From Oceanobacillus jordanicus (GTDB lineage Bacteria > Bacillota > Bacilli > Bacillales > Amphibacillaceae): a DNA stretch of 64,000 bases. The position numbers and the translations under genes were made by a program. The notes under the pieces were generated by a model. That model did not search any database, was not told where the DNA came from, and saw only the letters and a program-made list of their open reading frames with translations. Numbering within the stretch: position 1 is the stretch's first letter; each line of letters opens with the position of its first letter. Shown in pieces: positions 17,266 to 26,105 of this stretch. The stretch lies in contig NZ_JAIFZM010000018.1 in the NCBI RefSeq assembly GCF_022095695.1, positions 1 to 64,000 of the forward strand. The letters run 5' to 3'.

Positions 17266-17844
17266 ATGACGACAATTTGCCTTATACGACATGGTGAAAC
17301 AGACTGGAATTTAAAAGGAAAGCTACAAGGGAGTACAGATATCCCACTAAACGAAACAGGGATTCGTCAGGCTGAAAAAAGCGCAGCCTATCTTAATGCA
17401 GAGGATTATGATGTTATGGTAGCAAGCCCCATGAAACGGGCCAAACGCACAGCTGAAATTATTAATGCTTCTCTACAGCTCCCATACGAAGAAATGAGCA
17501 ATTTTGCAGAATGCTCTTTTGGTGACGCGGAAGGACTGACAATGGAGGAAAGAACGACTCAATATCCTGATAAAGCCTATCCAAATCGTGAAGAACCAGA
17601 AGACTTCATCAAACGTGTGATGAGCGGAGTGGATGATGTTCTGAAGAAGTATCCCGATAAGCGCGTTCTTATTGTTGCCCACGGTGCGGTAATAAATGCT
17701 ATTTTAGCAACTGTCTCTGGTGGAGAAATCGGTGCCGGGAAAACAAGGCTAATGAACGCTTGTATTAATAACATCCACTATAAACAAGAGAAGTGGGAAG
17801 TGCTGAACTACAATCAGGTCGAGCATTTAAGTGAAGAACTTTAA
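17266..17844 (+). CDS. histidine phosphatase family protein
   Basis: A 192-residue phosphoglycerate-mutase-like phosphatase. The catalytic RHGETDWN motif is at residues 8-15; SPMKRAKRTAEI gives the second arginine, and VAHGAVINAIL carries the second catalytic histidine. The size suits PhoE/GpmB-like broad phosphatases rather than true phosphoglycerate mutases. ATG at 17266 (MTTICLIRHG) is eight bases after CAGGGGGTT; an ATG two codons earlier is too close to it. Cytosolic; substrate unknown. Confidence 0.87.
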   Translation: MTTICLIRHGETDWNLKGKLQGSTDIPLNETGIRQAEKSAAYLNAEDYDVMVASPMKRAKRTAEIINASLQLPYEEMSNFAECSFGDAEGLTMEERTTQYPDKAYPNREEPEDFIKRVMSGVDDVLKKYPDKRVLIVAHGAVINAILATVSGGEIGAGKTRLMNACINNIHYKQEKWEVLNYNQVEHLSEEL

Positions 17845-17901
17845 GGTAACGCAGCAGATCTTGTGAAGTGATCTTTAAATCAAATTTTAAAGAGGGATGA
17901 C

Positions 17902-18396
17902 ATGCTAACATTCGAGGCAATTGATGTAATGAAGCACCAAGCTAAAGTCATTGCATTTCGTAAAGACTCCTTTAGAGTTAGCTTTGGTAATACTTCAGGC
18001 TTTGGTGACGAAGAGGATTACTTGCGTTGGTTAGAAGAAAAGAAGCATGCATTCCCCGCTGGGTTTATGTTGGTCTGTGAAAATGATGATTATATTGGAC
18101 AACTTGAATTATCCATTAAAGAATACAGTGGGGAGTCCATTGGGTATATCCATTTATTTTACCTTGTGCCTGAAAAACGCGGTCAAGGAAAGGGCTTGGA
18201 ATTGTACCAATATGCAAAACAGTTTTTTCTTCAATACAAAGTGGCTAGCTATGAACTAAGAGTTTCTCCCTCGAATACTGCTGCCGTAAACTTTTACCGC
18301 AAAATTGGTATGGATCCTATAAAAACAGAATTTGACGGTAAAGTAATTCGGATGAGAGGCATGCTTTCCCATGAAAGAGATAACGACCTCGTGTAA
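17902..18396 (+). CDS. GNAT family N-acetyltransferase
   Basis: A 164-residue GNAT protein with motif A in FYLVPEKRGQGKGLELYQYA (R-G-Q-G-K-G) and motif B in YELRVSPSNTAAVNFYRKIG. A GAGGGATG ribosome site precedes it. It lies about 57 bases after the phosphatase gene on the same strand and could be cotranscribed. Acceptor substrate unknown. Confidence 0.87.
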   Translation: MLTFEAIDVMKHQAKVIAFRKDSFRVSFGNTSGFGDEEDYLRWLEEKKHAFPAGFMLVCENDDYIGQLELSIKEYSGESIGYIHLFYLVPEKRGQGKGLELYQYAKQFFLQYKVASYELRVSPSNTAAVNFYRKIGMDPIKTEFDGKVIRMRGMLSHERDNDLV

Positions 18397-18422
18397 AGAC
18401 GTAATCTTAAGTTTATTTATCG

Positions 18423-18570
18423 CAGTGCAACCGTCCGTAAGACTCCCACTTCAAAACATAAAGTAAAACGGAGATGTTTAAGTGGGAGTAAACGGACGCT
18501 AACAACCCGATTCAACTAACAATCAGTGGGGGAAGAATGGAAAACCCCACTGATTGAAGTTTCACTTTAT
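18423..18570 (+). repeat. dispersed two-hairpin repeat family A, copy 1
   Basis: Hairpin 1 pairs CGTCCGT and ACTCCCACTT (18432-18451) with AAGTGGGAGT and ACGGACG (18480-18498). Hairpin 2 pairs CAATCAGTGGGG (18520-18531) with CCCCACTGATTG (18545-18556). Copies at 23141-23293 and, inverted, 49082-49235 keep both hairpins while the loops differ. Confidence 0.85.
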
Positions 18571-18571
18571 C

Positions 18572-18610
18572 AAAAGATAACCCGTTATATAATGCGGTTA
18601 TCTTTTCTCT
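18572..18610 (+). terminator. terminator following repeat A1
   Basis: AAAAGATAACC / GGTTATCTTTT stem, then CTCTTTT. Confidence 0.75.
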
Positions 18611-18746
18611 TTTAATCCGGAGTTTCCTTCTTCCTCCAATAGAATTTTTTCCTCAATCTGCAACGATTTTAGAATACTTGTACAGCTTATAATGATAAAC
18701 TTTAACCATCCCATTAAACAGAAAATTTAAAATTAGGAGAACACTG

Positions 18747-19511
18747 ATGACAATAGAAAATTTAGAGGAATATCAGGATCCCATTCAATATGATAAGGAA
18801 CACGTTGCCTATAAGGAGGATATTACCTATTTAACAAAATGGGCAGACAAGGCTACAGGTCCAATTGTGGATTTAGCCTGTGGTACAGGAAGGGCGACCA
18901 TCCCCTTAGCAAAAACAGGACACAGCATAGTAGGAGTGGATTTACATCGCGATATGCTAAGACGAGCAAGAGAGAAGGCAGTGGCTGAAAAGCTTGATAT
19001 AGGCTTTATTGAACAGGATTGCACAAAACTGGAGCTTGGTTTAAAAAGTGACTTTATTTTCATGGTTGGAAATTCCTTTCAACATTTCCTTACCAATGAA
19101 GCGCAGAACAAGATGTTGGATTCCATTCAGCGACATCTTGTTAAGGGAGGTCGCTTTCTTTTTAACACTCGTTTTCCAAGTGAAGAGGAACTAGTCTCCA
19201 CGAATTGTGAAGATCCAGGGTTTTCTTATAAAGATGGAACGCTTTCTGTCCACGTCTCCTACATCAGTGAATACGATGCACTCAATCAAGTCCAACATAA
19301 TATCACCATAAGAAGATTTTTTGATGCGAATGGGAAACTACAAGATGAGAAACGCTCTATAATTGATCTACGCTTCGTCTTTCCGTTAGAGATGGAACGA
19401 CTACTTGAAAAGCACGGCTTTACCATTGAAGGGGTATACCAAGACTGGAATGAAACGCCTTTGACCTCTAATGCTTCGAACATGATTTATCTCTGTAAGA
19501 AAATAAATTAA
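18747..19511 (+). CDS. class I SAM-dependent methyltransferase
   Basis: A 254-residue Rossmann methyltransferase. Motif I is IVDLACGTGRATIPLA (about residues 40-55), followed by the acidic VGVDLHRDMLRRAREKA and motif IV-like FIFMVGNSFQHFLTNEAQN. It looks like a small-molecule methyltransferase of the UbiE/type-11/type-25 kind; the acceptor is unknown. A TTAGGAGAA site precedes the ATG. No operon partner is evident. Confidence 0.85.
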   Translation: MTIENLEEYQDPIQYDKEHVAYKEDITYLTKWADKATGPIVDLACGTGRATIPLAKTGHSIVGVDLHRDMLRRAREKAVAEKLDIGFIEQDCTKLELGLKSDFIFMVGNSFQHFLTNEAQNKMLDSIQRHLVKGGRFLFNTRFPSEEELVSTNCEDPGFSYKDGTLSVHVSYISEYDALNQVQHNITIRRFFDANGKLQDEKRSIIDLRFVFPLEMERLLEKHGFTIEGVYQDWNETPLTSNASNMIYLCKKIN

Positions 19512-19558
19512 TGAGTTAAAGAAGTGGGGGATATTAATGTGGAAAAAAGAGAGAATTC

Positions 19559-19591
19559 AAAAACTCCGCTACAGTTCTTAGCGGAGTTTCC
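19559..19591. terminator. hairpin between convergent methyltransferase and SDR genes
   Basis: AAACTCCGCT / AGCGGAGTTT stem with a 9-base loop. Confidence 0.65.
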
Positions 19592-19631
19592 ACGTCGATA
19601 GTGCTTAATGGTGTAAGTCCTTCTAAGGACC

Positions 19632-20393
19632 TTAAAACGCTGCTGTCCAACCAGCGTCTGCAGTTATCACGGTGCCATTTACAAAGCTTGCTTCATCAGA
19701 TGCTAGGAATAATGCAACGTTTGCTATCTCTTCTGATTTTCCAGCACGTGGCATAACAGCTTGGGATTTTCCTGCTCTCGATGCACCGAATTCATTTAAG
19801 TTTTTCATGCTTGCTGCTATATTTGTTGCTACACCGCCTGGAGCAATGGCATTACAACGAATTCCTTTTTCCGCGTACATGTAGCCAGTGTTTTTTGTGA
19901 AACCGATCACAGCATGTTTGGAAGCCGTGTATGTCGCACCAGCATGTGCACCATTTAATCCACCAGTTGATGCTGTATTAATAATTACCCCTTTCCCTTT
20001 CTCAAGGAAAATAGGCAATGCTTTACGTGTTGCGCGCATAACAGCGGTAGTATTAATAGCAAATACACGCTCCCATTTGTCATCCTCAATATCGCCTGCT
20101 GGCTCCATGCTATCCATGATTCCAGCATTATTAACGAGAATATCCAATGAGCCAAATTCCTTAACTGTTGAATCAATTAAATGGTCAATATCTACTCTAT
20201 CTGCCACGTTTGTCTTGATAGCTTTAGCTGTTCCGCCTTTATCCTTGATCTCTTCGGCTACAGTCTCTGCGCCCTCTAGGTTAATATCAGATACAACCAC
20301 TTTTGCTCCTTCTTCTGCATACCGGTTGGCAATAGCCTGTCCCATCCCGGAAGCTGCACCAGTTACAATTGCTACTTTTCCTTCTAGTCTCAT
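19632..20393 (-). CDS. SDR family oxidoreductase (glucose 1-dehydrogenase-like)
   Basis: A classical 253-residue short-chain dehydrogenase. The cofactor loop is VTGAASGMGQAIA, NNAG lies in DILVNNAGIM, and catalytic Ser, Tyr and Lys appear in INTASTGGL and YTASKHAVIG. Asp at the end of beta-2 (VVVSDINLEG) suggests NAD preference. The start follows AAGGGAGAGATAGAA. It is divergent from a TetR-type regulator 190 bases away, which is its likely repressor. Substrate not identifiable. Confidence 0.88.
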   Translation of the reverse strand: MRLEGKVAIVTGAASGMGQAIANRYAEEGAKVVVSDINLEGAETVAEEIKDKGGTAKAIKTNVADRVDIDHLIDSTVKEFGSLDILVNNAGIMDSMEPAGDIEDDKWERVFAINTTAVMRATRKALPIFLEKGKGVIINTASTGGLNGAHAGATYTASKHAVIGFTKNTGYMYAEKGIRCNAIAPGGVATNIAASMKNLNEFGASRAGKSQAVMPRAGKSEEIANVALFLASDEASFVNGTVITADAGWTAAF

Positions 20394-20460
20394 TTCTATC
20401 TCTCCCTTAATTTAAAATTTAAATCTAGGAAATGCCTTAAAATATACATTTGAATACGCT

Positions 20461-20480
20461 AAGTATAATGTACTATACTT
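20461..20480. promoter_or_regulatory. candidate TetR operator 1 (palindrome)
   Basis: AAGTATA-N6-TATACTT dyad in the SDR/TetR divergent intergenic region. It overlaps a -10-like TATAAT and is an expected TetR-dimer site by position and length. Confidence 0.45.
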
Positions 20481-20510
20481 AAGGTAGCAATAAGCAAAAG
20501 ACCACTGAAA

Positions 20511-20526
20511 TGTTGATAAATCAACA
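20511..20526. promoter_or_regulatory. candidate TetR operator 2 (palindrome)
   Basis: TGTTGATaaATCAACA, a perfect 7-base dyad with a two-base centre, 30 bases from operator candidate 1. Its sequence differs, so only one of the two may be the regulator's site. Confidence 0.4.
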
Positions 20527-20585
20527 ATTATAAAGGATTTGTTCAATCGAAAGAGGATAATGAACAGAAGGGTGGTAAAGTGTAA

Positions 20586-21185
20586 ATGACCCAACATGAT
20601 CGGCGCATCGATAAAACTCAAAAAGCCTTAAAGTCAGCCTTAATAAAGTTGATGGAAGAAAAAGATCTTCCGCATATTACCGTAACAGAAATTGTGAAAA
20701 AAGCAGATGTTAATCGTGGTACATTTTATAAGCATTATGAGGTTAAAGAAGAGTTACTGGAAGCAACTATACAAGATGTGATAAAGAGTCTTATACAAGC
20801 TTACCGCCATCCTTATTTAAATAAGGAGAGATTTACCATAAAAGATCTTTCAGCTTCTAAAATAAAGCTCTTTGAACATGTGGCTGCAAATGCTGATTTT
20901 TACCGTGTTATTATGTTGCATCCAAGTGTCTTACCTGGTTTTCAGAATAGACTCTGTGAGGTGTTAAAAAAGCTTTCTATACAAGATTTAAAGTTTATCC
21001 CTAACACGGGCACCATTGATGTGGATTTACAAGCAAGTTACCAATCGCATGCTTTATTTGGTATGATCTTTGAATGGGTAAAAGGTGGGTTTAAGTATAC
21101 ACCAGAGCATATGGCACAACAGTTATTGGAAATTTTGTCTAACCAACCCTTTTCCTCTGGTTACCATACAATGCCAAACAAGTAA
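20586..21185 (+). CDS. TetR/AcrR family transcriptional regulator
   Basis: A 199-residue regulator. The N-terminal DNA-binding domain contains KTQKALKSALIKLMEEK and the helix-turn-helix ITVTEIVKKADVNRGTFYKH, the layout of TetR members with a TetR-like C-terminal domain. The rest is helical and ligand binding. It is divergent from the SDR gene and two palindromes lie between them, so it probably represses that gene and itself. The inducer is unknown. Confidence 0.88.
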   Translation: MTQHDRRIDKTQKALKSALIKLMEEKDLPHITVTEIVKKADVNRGTFYKHYEVKEELLEATIQDVIKSLIQAYRHPYLNKERFTIKDLSASKIKLFEHVAANADFYRVIMLHPSVLPGFQNRLCEVLKKLSIQDLKFIPNTGTIDVDLQASYQSHALFGMIFEWVKGGFKYTPEHMAQQLLEILSNQPFSSGYHTMPNK

Positions 21186-21197
21186 GACAGATGAAGA

Positions 21198-21213
21198 TGT
21201 TTCATGTGAAACG
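21198..21213. other. degenerate parS-like site
   Basis: TGTTTCATGTGAAACG differs at two positions from the bacillar parS consensus TGTTNCACGTGAAACA. It lies about 36 kb left of dnaA. Weak Spo0J binding is possible, but this is inferred. Confidence 0.45.
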
Positions 21214-21262
21214 TTGCGCGTATGCTAGTTCACTTATCGCCATTTTTTACAAACTACGTACC

Positions 21263-21305
21263 AAAAAAGGCGTCTAAGCTCTTTAGCTTAAACGCCTTTC
21301 TTTTT
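21263..21305. terminator. bidirectional terminator between TetR and ABC genes
   Basis: AAAAGGCGTctaAGCT / AGCTtaaACGCCTTT stem flanked by A- and T-runs. Confidence 0.82.
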
Positions 21306-23019
21306 ACCTCATCTGCACTTTATGCAAATGGGCGAAAATACCATCTCGTTTTAATAATTCTTCATGACTTCCTTCTTCTTCAATACCTTCTTTTGTTACC
21401 ACCATAATGCGGTCAGCATTTTTGATCGTTGCCAGTCTATGCGCAATGACCAACGTGGTGCGATCTTTAGCAAGCTCTGTTAGTGCCTTTTGAATTATGG
21501 TTTCGGTTTCTGTATCCAATGCAGAGGTTGCTTCATCAAGAATTAGGATTGGCGGGTTTTTCAGGAACATACGGGCAATCGCAATTCGTTGCTTTTGACC
21601 ACCTGATAATTTCAATCCACGCTCGCCTACCTGTGTTTCATAACCATCAGGTAATTCCTTAATAAATTCCTCCATATGTGCCTGGCGGGCAGCTTTTTCT
21701 ATTTCTTCATTTGTAGCATCAAGCTTACCGTAAGCGATATTTTCTCTTAACGTACCTGTGAAGAGGAAGACATCCTGCTGCACAATACCAATCTGTGCAC
21801 GTAGCGACTCCTTCGTCATATCACGTAGGTCTAACCCATCAATGGTAACACCACCCTGGTCCACATCGTAGAAACGTGGAATAAGCGAGCAAATTGTGGT
21901 CTTACCAGCACCAGATGGCCCAACAAAGGCAATGGTTTCCCCTGCGTTAATGGAAAAACTCAATTCATTTAAAACAGGACGCTGTGTTTTTTCATAAGCG
22001 AACGTAACGTCATTAAAGGCGATATTTCCTTTTAGGTCTTCTACTTTTTTCGCATCTGGCTTGTTATCCACATCCGGCTCAACATCCATCAGGTCCATAA
22101 ACCGTTTAAAGCCGGCCATTCCTTTTGGATATAGTTCCAGTAATGCCGTGATTTTTTGGATTGGATTAAACAGCACATTTACAAACAATACAAAGCTGAC
22201 AAGCTCACCGTATTTTAGTTCCTCCTGATAGGTTAGCCAAGCACCGACCACAAGAACAAGCAATGTAATCAGACGCATCATCATATAAATATTGGAATGC
22301 ACAAATGCCATTACTTTATAGGCACCAATTTTGGCAATACGGAAGTTGTTATTATCCTTAGAGAAACGCTCCATTTCAAACTTTTCGTTTGTAAAAGATT
22401 GCACAACACGCACACCTGAGACGGCATCTTCTACGCGTGCATTTACTCCAGCGATTTCCTCGTACATTCGCTTCCATGCCTTATTCATTTTAATATTGCT
22501 GAACGTAATCAAGAAAATGAGAATTGGCACAGCAATTAGAATGATGAGGGCTAGCTTCACATTGATCGTGAACATGATAAGAAACGCACCAATAAAGGTC
22601 ATGATGGAAATGAAGAAATCCTCTGGTCCATGATGGGCAAGTTCACCGATATCAAAGAGGTCATTGGTTATTCTACTCATAATATGCCCTGTTTTCGTAT
22701 TATCAAAAAAGCGGAATGATTGCCTTTGCACGTGGTGGAACAGGTCACGACGCATATCTGTTTCAATATTAATACCGAGCTTATGTCCCAAATAAACCAC
22801 TACAAATTGCATGAGGGTACTAATGACGTATACCAATAAGAGCAAGATACTCACGGTTACAATTACATTCCAATCTCCCTTTGGTAATAATACATCTATA
22901 AATCGTTGCACCGCAACCGGAAACGCTAACTCCAGAATGGCAACGAAAAAAGCAGAGGCGAAATCAATTATAAACAACCGCCGATGCGGTTTATAGTAAG
23001 AGAAAAATCGCTTTAGCAT
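21304..23019 (-). CDS. ABC transporter, fused permease/ATPase (exporter)
   Basis: A 571-residue half-transporter of the MsbA/BmrA exporter class. Six membrane segments lie in residues 1-310, with the coupling segment FFDNTKTGHIMSRITNDLFD. The nucleotide-binding domain has Walker A VGPSGAGKTT (about 367-375), the Q-loop GIVQQDVFLF, signature LSGGQKQR (471-478), Walker B ILILDEATSALD and the H-loop histidine in VIAHRLA. It would act as a homodimer, since no partner gene is adjacent. The start follows AAGGAAGTGAAGCC. The exported substrate (lipid or drug) is unknown. Confidence 0.92.
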   Translation of the reverse strand: MLKRFFSYYKPHRRLFIIDFASAFFVAILELAFPVAVQRFIDVLLPKGDWNVIVTVSILLLLVYVISTLMQFVVVYLGHKLGINIETDMRRDLFHHVQRQSFRFFDNTKTGHIMSRITNDLFDIGELAHHGPEDFFISIMTFIGAFLIMFTINVKLALIILIAVPILIFLITFSNIKMNKAWKRMYEEIAGVNARVEDAVSGVRVVQSFTNEKFEMERFSKDNNNFRIAKIGAYKVMAFVHSNIYMMMRLITLLVLVVGAWLTYQEELKYGELVSFVLFVNVLFNPIQKITALLELYPKGMAGFKRFMDLMDVEPDVDNKPDAKKVEDLKGNIAFNDVTFAYEKTQRPVLNELSFSINAGETIAFVGPSGAGKTTICSLIPRFYDVDQGGVTIDGLDLRDMTKESLRAQIGIVQQDVFLFTGTLRENIAYGKLDATNEEIEKAARQAHMEEFIKELPDGYETQVGERGLKLSGGQKQRIAIARMFLKNPPILILDEATSALDTETETIIQKALTELAKDRTTLVIAHRLATIKNADRIMVVTKEGIEEEGSHEELLKRDGIFAHLHKVQMR

Positions 23020-23140
23020 GGCTTCACTTCCTTTTTTACAGTCTAAAAGAAATTATAAGGTTAATTTCAAGGCTTGGCAAGGAAAGGAGACAAGGCATGA
23101 CCGCTTTTAAAGGGATTTTCCCAACTTTTCTTATTTATCC

Positions 23141-23293
23141 CGGTGCAACCGTCCGTAAGACTCCCACTTCAAAACATGAAATGAAACAGTTAGTTTTTAG
23201 TGGGAGTAAACGGACGCTAACACCCCGATTCGTTCAACTAACAATCAGTGGGGGAAGAGCGAAAACCCCCACTGATTGAAGTTTCACTTTATT
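23141..23293 (+). repeat. dispersed two-hairpin repeat family A, copy 2
   Basis: Same order of blocks as copy 1: GGTGCAACCGTCCGTAAGAC, an ACTCCCACTT / AGTGGGAGT arm pair, GGACGCTAAC, and an AATCAGTGGGGG / CCCCCACTGATT hairpin, ending GAAGTTTCACTTTAT. It fills most of the 348 bases between the ABC and DoxX genes. Confidence 0.85.
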
Positions 23294-23367
23294 AATTGCT
23301 TGGCAAGGTTGTCCAGTTACTTGCATATAGTTACATATAGGATGTAGAAATATTGGGGGTGAATTAA

Positions 23368-23754
23368 ATGAAGTTGAAATTATCTATGCCAACGTATACG
23401 TGGATCTGCTATGCAATTGGCTTTGTCTTTATTATTTCAGGAATGATGAAGCTTGTGGATGGTGATTTTAGAGGGATGTTTGCCAGCATGGGATTACCTT
23501 TTCCTGAGGCAACACTATTTCTAGTAGCAGTCGTTGAGCTTGGTTGTGGCATTCTTATTGCGGGGAGGCTCTATATTCATCTTGCTGTCCCACCATTACT
23601 GCTCATCATGTTTGGTGCACTTTATTTCTCAAAGCTTCCCACCCTTTTTAATGAAGGGGTGCTCTCCTTTGCCTTTGCGGCGAGACTCGATATTGTCATG
23701 CTTATTCTTTTACTCCTGGTTTGGCAGCATGTTAGAGGGAAAATAGTGCTCTAA
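23368..23754 (+). CDS. DoxX family membrane protein
   Basis: A 128-residue protein with four membrane segments (WICYAIGFVFIISGMMKLVD; ATLFLVAVVELGCGILIA; LAVPPLLLIMFGALYFSKL; LDIVMLILLLLVW). The GMMKLVDGDF and AVVELGCGILI blocks are the usual DoxX features. Members are linked to redox or quinone-dependent functions at the membrane, without a firm general role. A TTGGGGGTGA ribosome site precedes the ATG. No operon partner. Confidence 0.82.
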   Translation: MKLKLSMPTYTWICYAIGFVFIISGMMKLVDGDFRGMFASMGLPFPEATLFLVAVVELGCGILIAGRLYIHLAVPPLLLIMFGALYFSKLPTLFNEGVLSFAFAARLDIVMLILLLLVWQHVRGKIVL

Positions 23755-23797
23755 GAATAGTTATAAACAAGCTTATGAAGCTTTTCTGTTGAAAAGC

Positions 23798-23971
23798 AGT
23801 GGATAACTTGTCTTATTCATGTGGAAAACCTACCCTTATCCACAAAGTTATACACATATGCACAAATGTTCGTAGTTATTTTGTTGCCGAACATTCTTTC
23901 TATACCATATATTGATTTTGGCAAAATAATTATCCACTAACTGTGTATAACTCTCTTGTTTTTGTGGATAA
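23798..23971. promoter_or_regulatory. DnaA-box cluster outside oriC (next to htrA)
   Basis: Perfect boxes are TTATCCACA (23836-23844) and TGTGGATAA (23963-23971). One-mismatch boxes are AGTGGATAA (23798), TTATACACA (23848), TTATCCACT (23930) and TGTGTATAA (23942). B. subtilis has a DnaA-box cluster near the equivalent htrC/yydA locus, where such clusters titrate DnaA and modulate initiation; the equivalence is inferred. Confidence 0.75.
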
Positions 23972-23976
23972 ACCGG

Positions 23977-24011
23977 AAAAGCTATCCTCTATTTGCCGCA
24001 GGATAGCTTTT
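23977..24011 (-). terminator. terminator of the wal-htrA operon
   Basis: AAAAGCTATCCT / AGGATAGCTTTT stem immediately after the htrA stop codon. Confidence 0.75.
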
Positions 24012-24017
24012 CTCTCG

Positions 24018-25235
24018 TTACTGTTGGGTCCCCAATACTAAGGTTGTTTCCTTTTTTTCGCCTTCGCGGTAATAGGTGACGGTGATTTCATCTCCTATTT
24101 CTTTTTCCTGATAAAGGATTTTACGAAGGTCGATCATATTCATCACTGGATTGCCGTCCAGTTCTGTAATGACATCTAACCGTTTTAAGCCTGCTTGGTC
24201 TGCGGGAGATAATGGCTCTACACTCCAAACATAGACACCACCCTCGACTTCTTTAGGCAGATTGAGAGTACCTTTCCATTCAGTCTGTGGAACCTCATCC
24301 AACGAATAAATTTCCACACCTAAAAATGGTCTGGTAACTTCGCCCGTTGTTTCCAGCTCATCTACAATTGGTAGGGCGGAATCAATTGGAATGGCAAAGC
24401 CTATTCCTTCTACGGCAGTCTGGTTAATTTTCATGGAGTTAATTCCAATCAATTGCCCATTAATATTGATTAACGCTCCACCACTATTACCAGGATTGAT
24501 GGCAGCATCTGTTTGAATTACTTCAGCTTGCCAGTCTGCACGTCCGTCCTGATTGAAATCTTGAGGAATCGTACGTTCTGTCCCGCTAATAACACCTTGG
24601 GTTACAGAGCTTGAAAACATAAGTCCGAGCGGGTTTCCGATAGCAATGGCAGGCTCACCTACTTTTACATTTGCAGAAGAACCTAGTTCAATTGTCTGCT
24701 CAACCTGTTCTCCATCCATTCTTAAAACAGCTAAATCAGAGAACACATCACTGCCTATAATCTCAGCTTCTAAATGTGTCTCATCATATAGCACCACTTC
24801 AACGCTATCTGCACCTTCGATAACGTGATGGTTTGTCACGACATAGGCGGTACCGTCTTCGTTTTTGTAAATAACACCTGATCCTTCTCCAGCTTCATTT
24901 GACTCCTGTTGTTGCCAAAAGTCACCCTGCTGTTGAATATTAATTACGCCTACTACTGCAGGGGTTACTTGTTCTACTACATCTGTAACCTGGGTAGAGA
25001 CATCTACGTTTACTGCGTTACTTGACCCTTGGTTGCCGTCATTCATACTGGAGCTTTCTAGTTGGCTCTGTTCTGATGTATTACCTGGGAGCACATTATT
25101 CTCTTGCAATGCCGGCAATGCGACAACTACTAATAAAATACCAATTATGACACCAAGTAATGCCGGAACAAGCCAACCTTTATTTTTCCGGCGGCGATGA
25201 GGGTTTGGTGGGTAGTTCTGATCATAATAGCCCAT
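24018..25235 (-). CDS. htrA: HtrA-type membrane serine protease (S1C, PDZ)
   Basis: A 405-residue quality-control protease equivalent to the HtrC/YyxA protein at the end of the wal operon in B. subtilis. After a short cytoplasmic tail, GWLVPALLGVIIGILLVVVA anchors it in the membrane (about residues 20-42). The catalytic triad is His in YVVTNHHVI, Asp in FSDLAVLRMD and Ser in PGNSGGALIN. A single PDZ domain (AGLKRLDVITELDGNPV) ends the protein. It removes misfolded proteins at the cell surface. It follows walJ by about 80 bases. In many relatives rlmH comes next; here a DnaA-box cluster does. Confidence 0.92.
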   Translation of the reverse strand: MGYYDQNYPPNPHRRRKNKGWLVPALLGVIIGILLVVVALPALQENNVLPGNTSEQSQLESSSMNDGNQGSSNAVNVDVSTQVTDVVEQVTPAVVGVINIQQQGDFWQQQESNEAGEGSGVIYKNEDGTAYVVTNHHVIEGADSVEVVLYDETHLEAEIIGSDVFSDLAVLRMDGEQVEQTIELGSSANVKVGEPAIAIGNPLGLMFSSSVTQGVISGTERTIPQDFNQDGRADWQAEVIQTDAAINPGNSGGALININGQLIGINSMKINQTAVEGIGFAIPIDSALPIVDELETTGEVTRPFLGVEIYSLDEVPQTEWKGTLNLPKEVEGGVYVWSVEPLSPADQAGLKRLDVITELDGNPVMNMIDLRKILYQEKEIGDEITVTYYREGEKKETTLVLGTQQ

Positions 25236-25317
25236 AACTTTATCCCCTTCTATCCGAAATAAGTCTAAACACTCTAGTATAGTATTCCTTAATCGCTAAT
25301 ATAATAAACAAAAAATG

Positions 25318-26103
25318 TTACACAACTTCGTATAAAGGTGTCGGTGCTTTAGGGTCTGTATCATGCAGATCAAGCGTAATGCCTCTTTCCTGTAAAACGC
25401 TATCTACTGACATACGAGCAAGGTCTTTCATATTATTATCAAGACTTAGATGGGCCAGATATATCCGCTTCGTTCGGTTACTTATAATATCGGTAAGGGC
25501 CAATCCACAATCCTCATTGGATACGTGGCCTGAGTCCCCGAGTATTCTCCTTTTTACATTCCAAGGGTAGCGCCCCATTCGTAGCATCCCTACATCATGA
25601 TTTGCTTCAAAAATATAGGCATCTGCATCCTCTACGGTCTTTTTAATCCGTTCAGATACATAGCCGAGGTCTGTGACTAGTGCCACCTTTTTCCCTTCAT
25701 GATGGAAGGTATAAAACATTGGTTCCGCCGCATCGTGTGAGACGCCAAAGGATTCTATATCCAAATCCTGAAACGTCTTCACTTGCTCCATATTAAAGTA
25801 AAACTTCTGATCTAATCCAATCTTGCCAATGCTGCGCTCCATCGCATTCCACGTTTTTTCATTAGCAAAAATCGGTAGGTTGTACTTTCTGGCTATGATG
25901 CCAAGCCCTTTAATATGGTCGCTATGCTCATGTGTGACAAGAATGCCTGTAAGTGTGGAAGGATCGATGTTAATCTCACTAAAAAGATGATCCATCTGTT
26001 TTCCGCTCAATCCTGCATCCACAAGTAGTCTTTCCTTGTCGGATTCTATATAAAACGCATTTCCTGTGCTTCCGGATGCAAGCACACTAAAACGTAATGT
26101 CAT
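25318..26103 (-). CDS. walJ: WalJ (YycJ) metallo-beta-lactamase fold exonuclease-like protein
   Basis: A 261-residue MBL-fold protein with the metal motif [12 protein letters not shown] and further ligands in the TDLGYVS and NHDVGML segments, plus [17 protein letters not shown]. WalJ proteins resemble 5'-3' exonucleases implicated in mismatch repair and in coordinating division with replication. It sits two bases after walI in the conserved operon. Start at 26103 follows GAGTGAATAACC. Confidence 0.92.
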   Translation of the reverse strand: MTLRFSVLASGSTGNAFYIESDKERLLVDAGLSGKQMDHLFSEINIDPSTLTGILVTHEHSDHIKGLGIIARKYNLPIFANEKTWNAMERSIGKIGLDQKFYFNMEQVKTFQDLDIESFGVSHDAAEPMFYTFHHEGKKVALVTDLGYVSERIKKTVEDADAYIFEANHDVGMLRMGRYPWNVKRRILGDSGHVSNEDCGLALTDIISNRTKRIYLAHLSLDNNMKDLARMSVDSVLQERGITLDLHDTDPKAPTPLYEVV

Positions 26104-26105
26104 GG

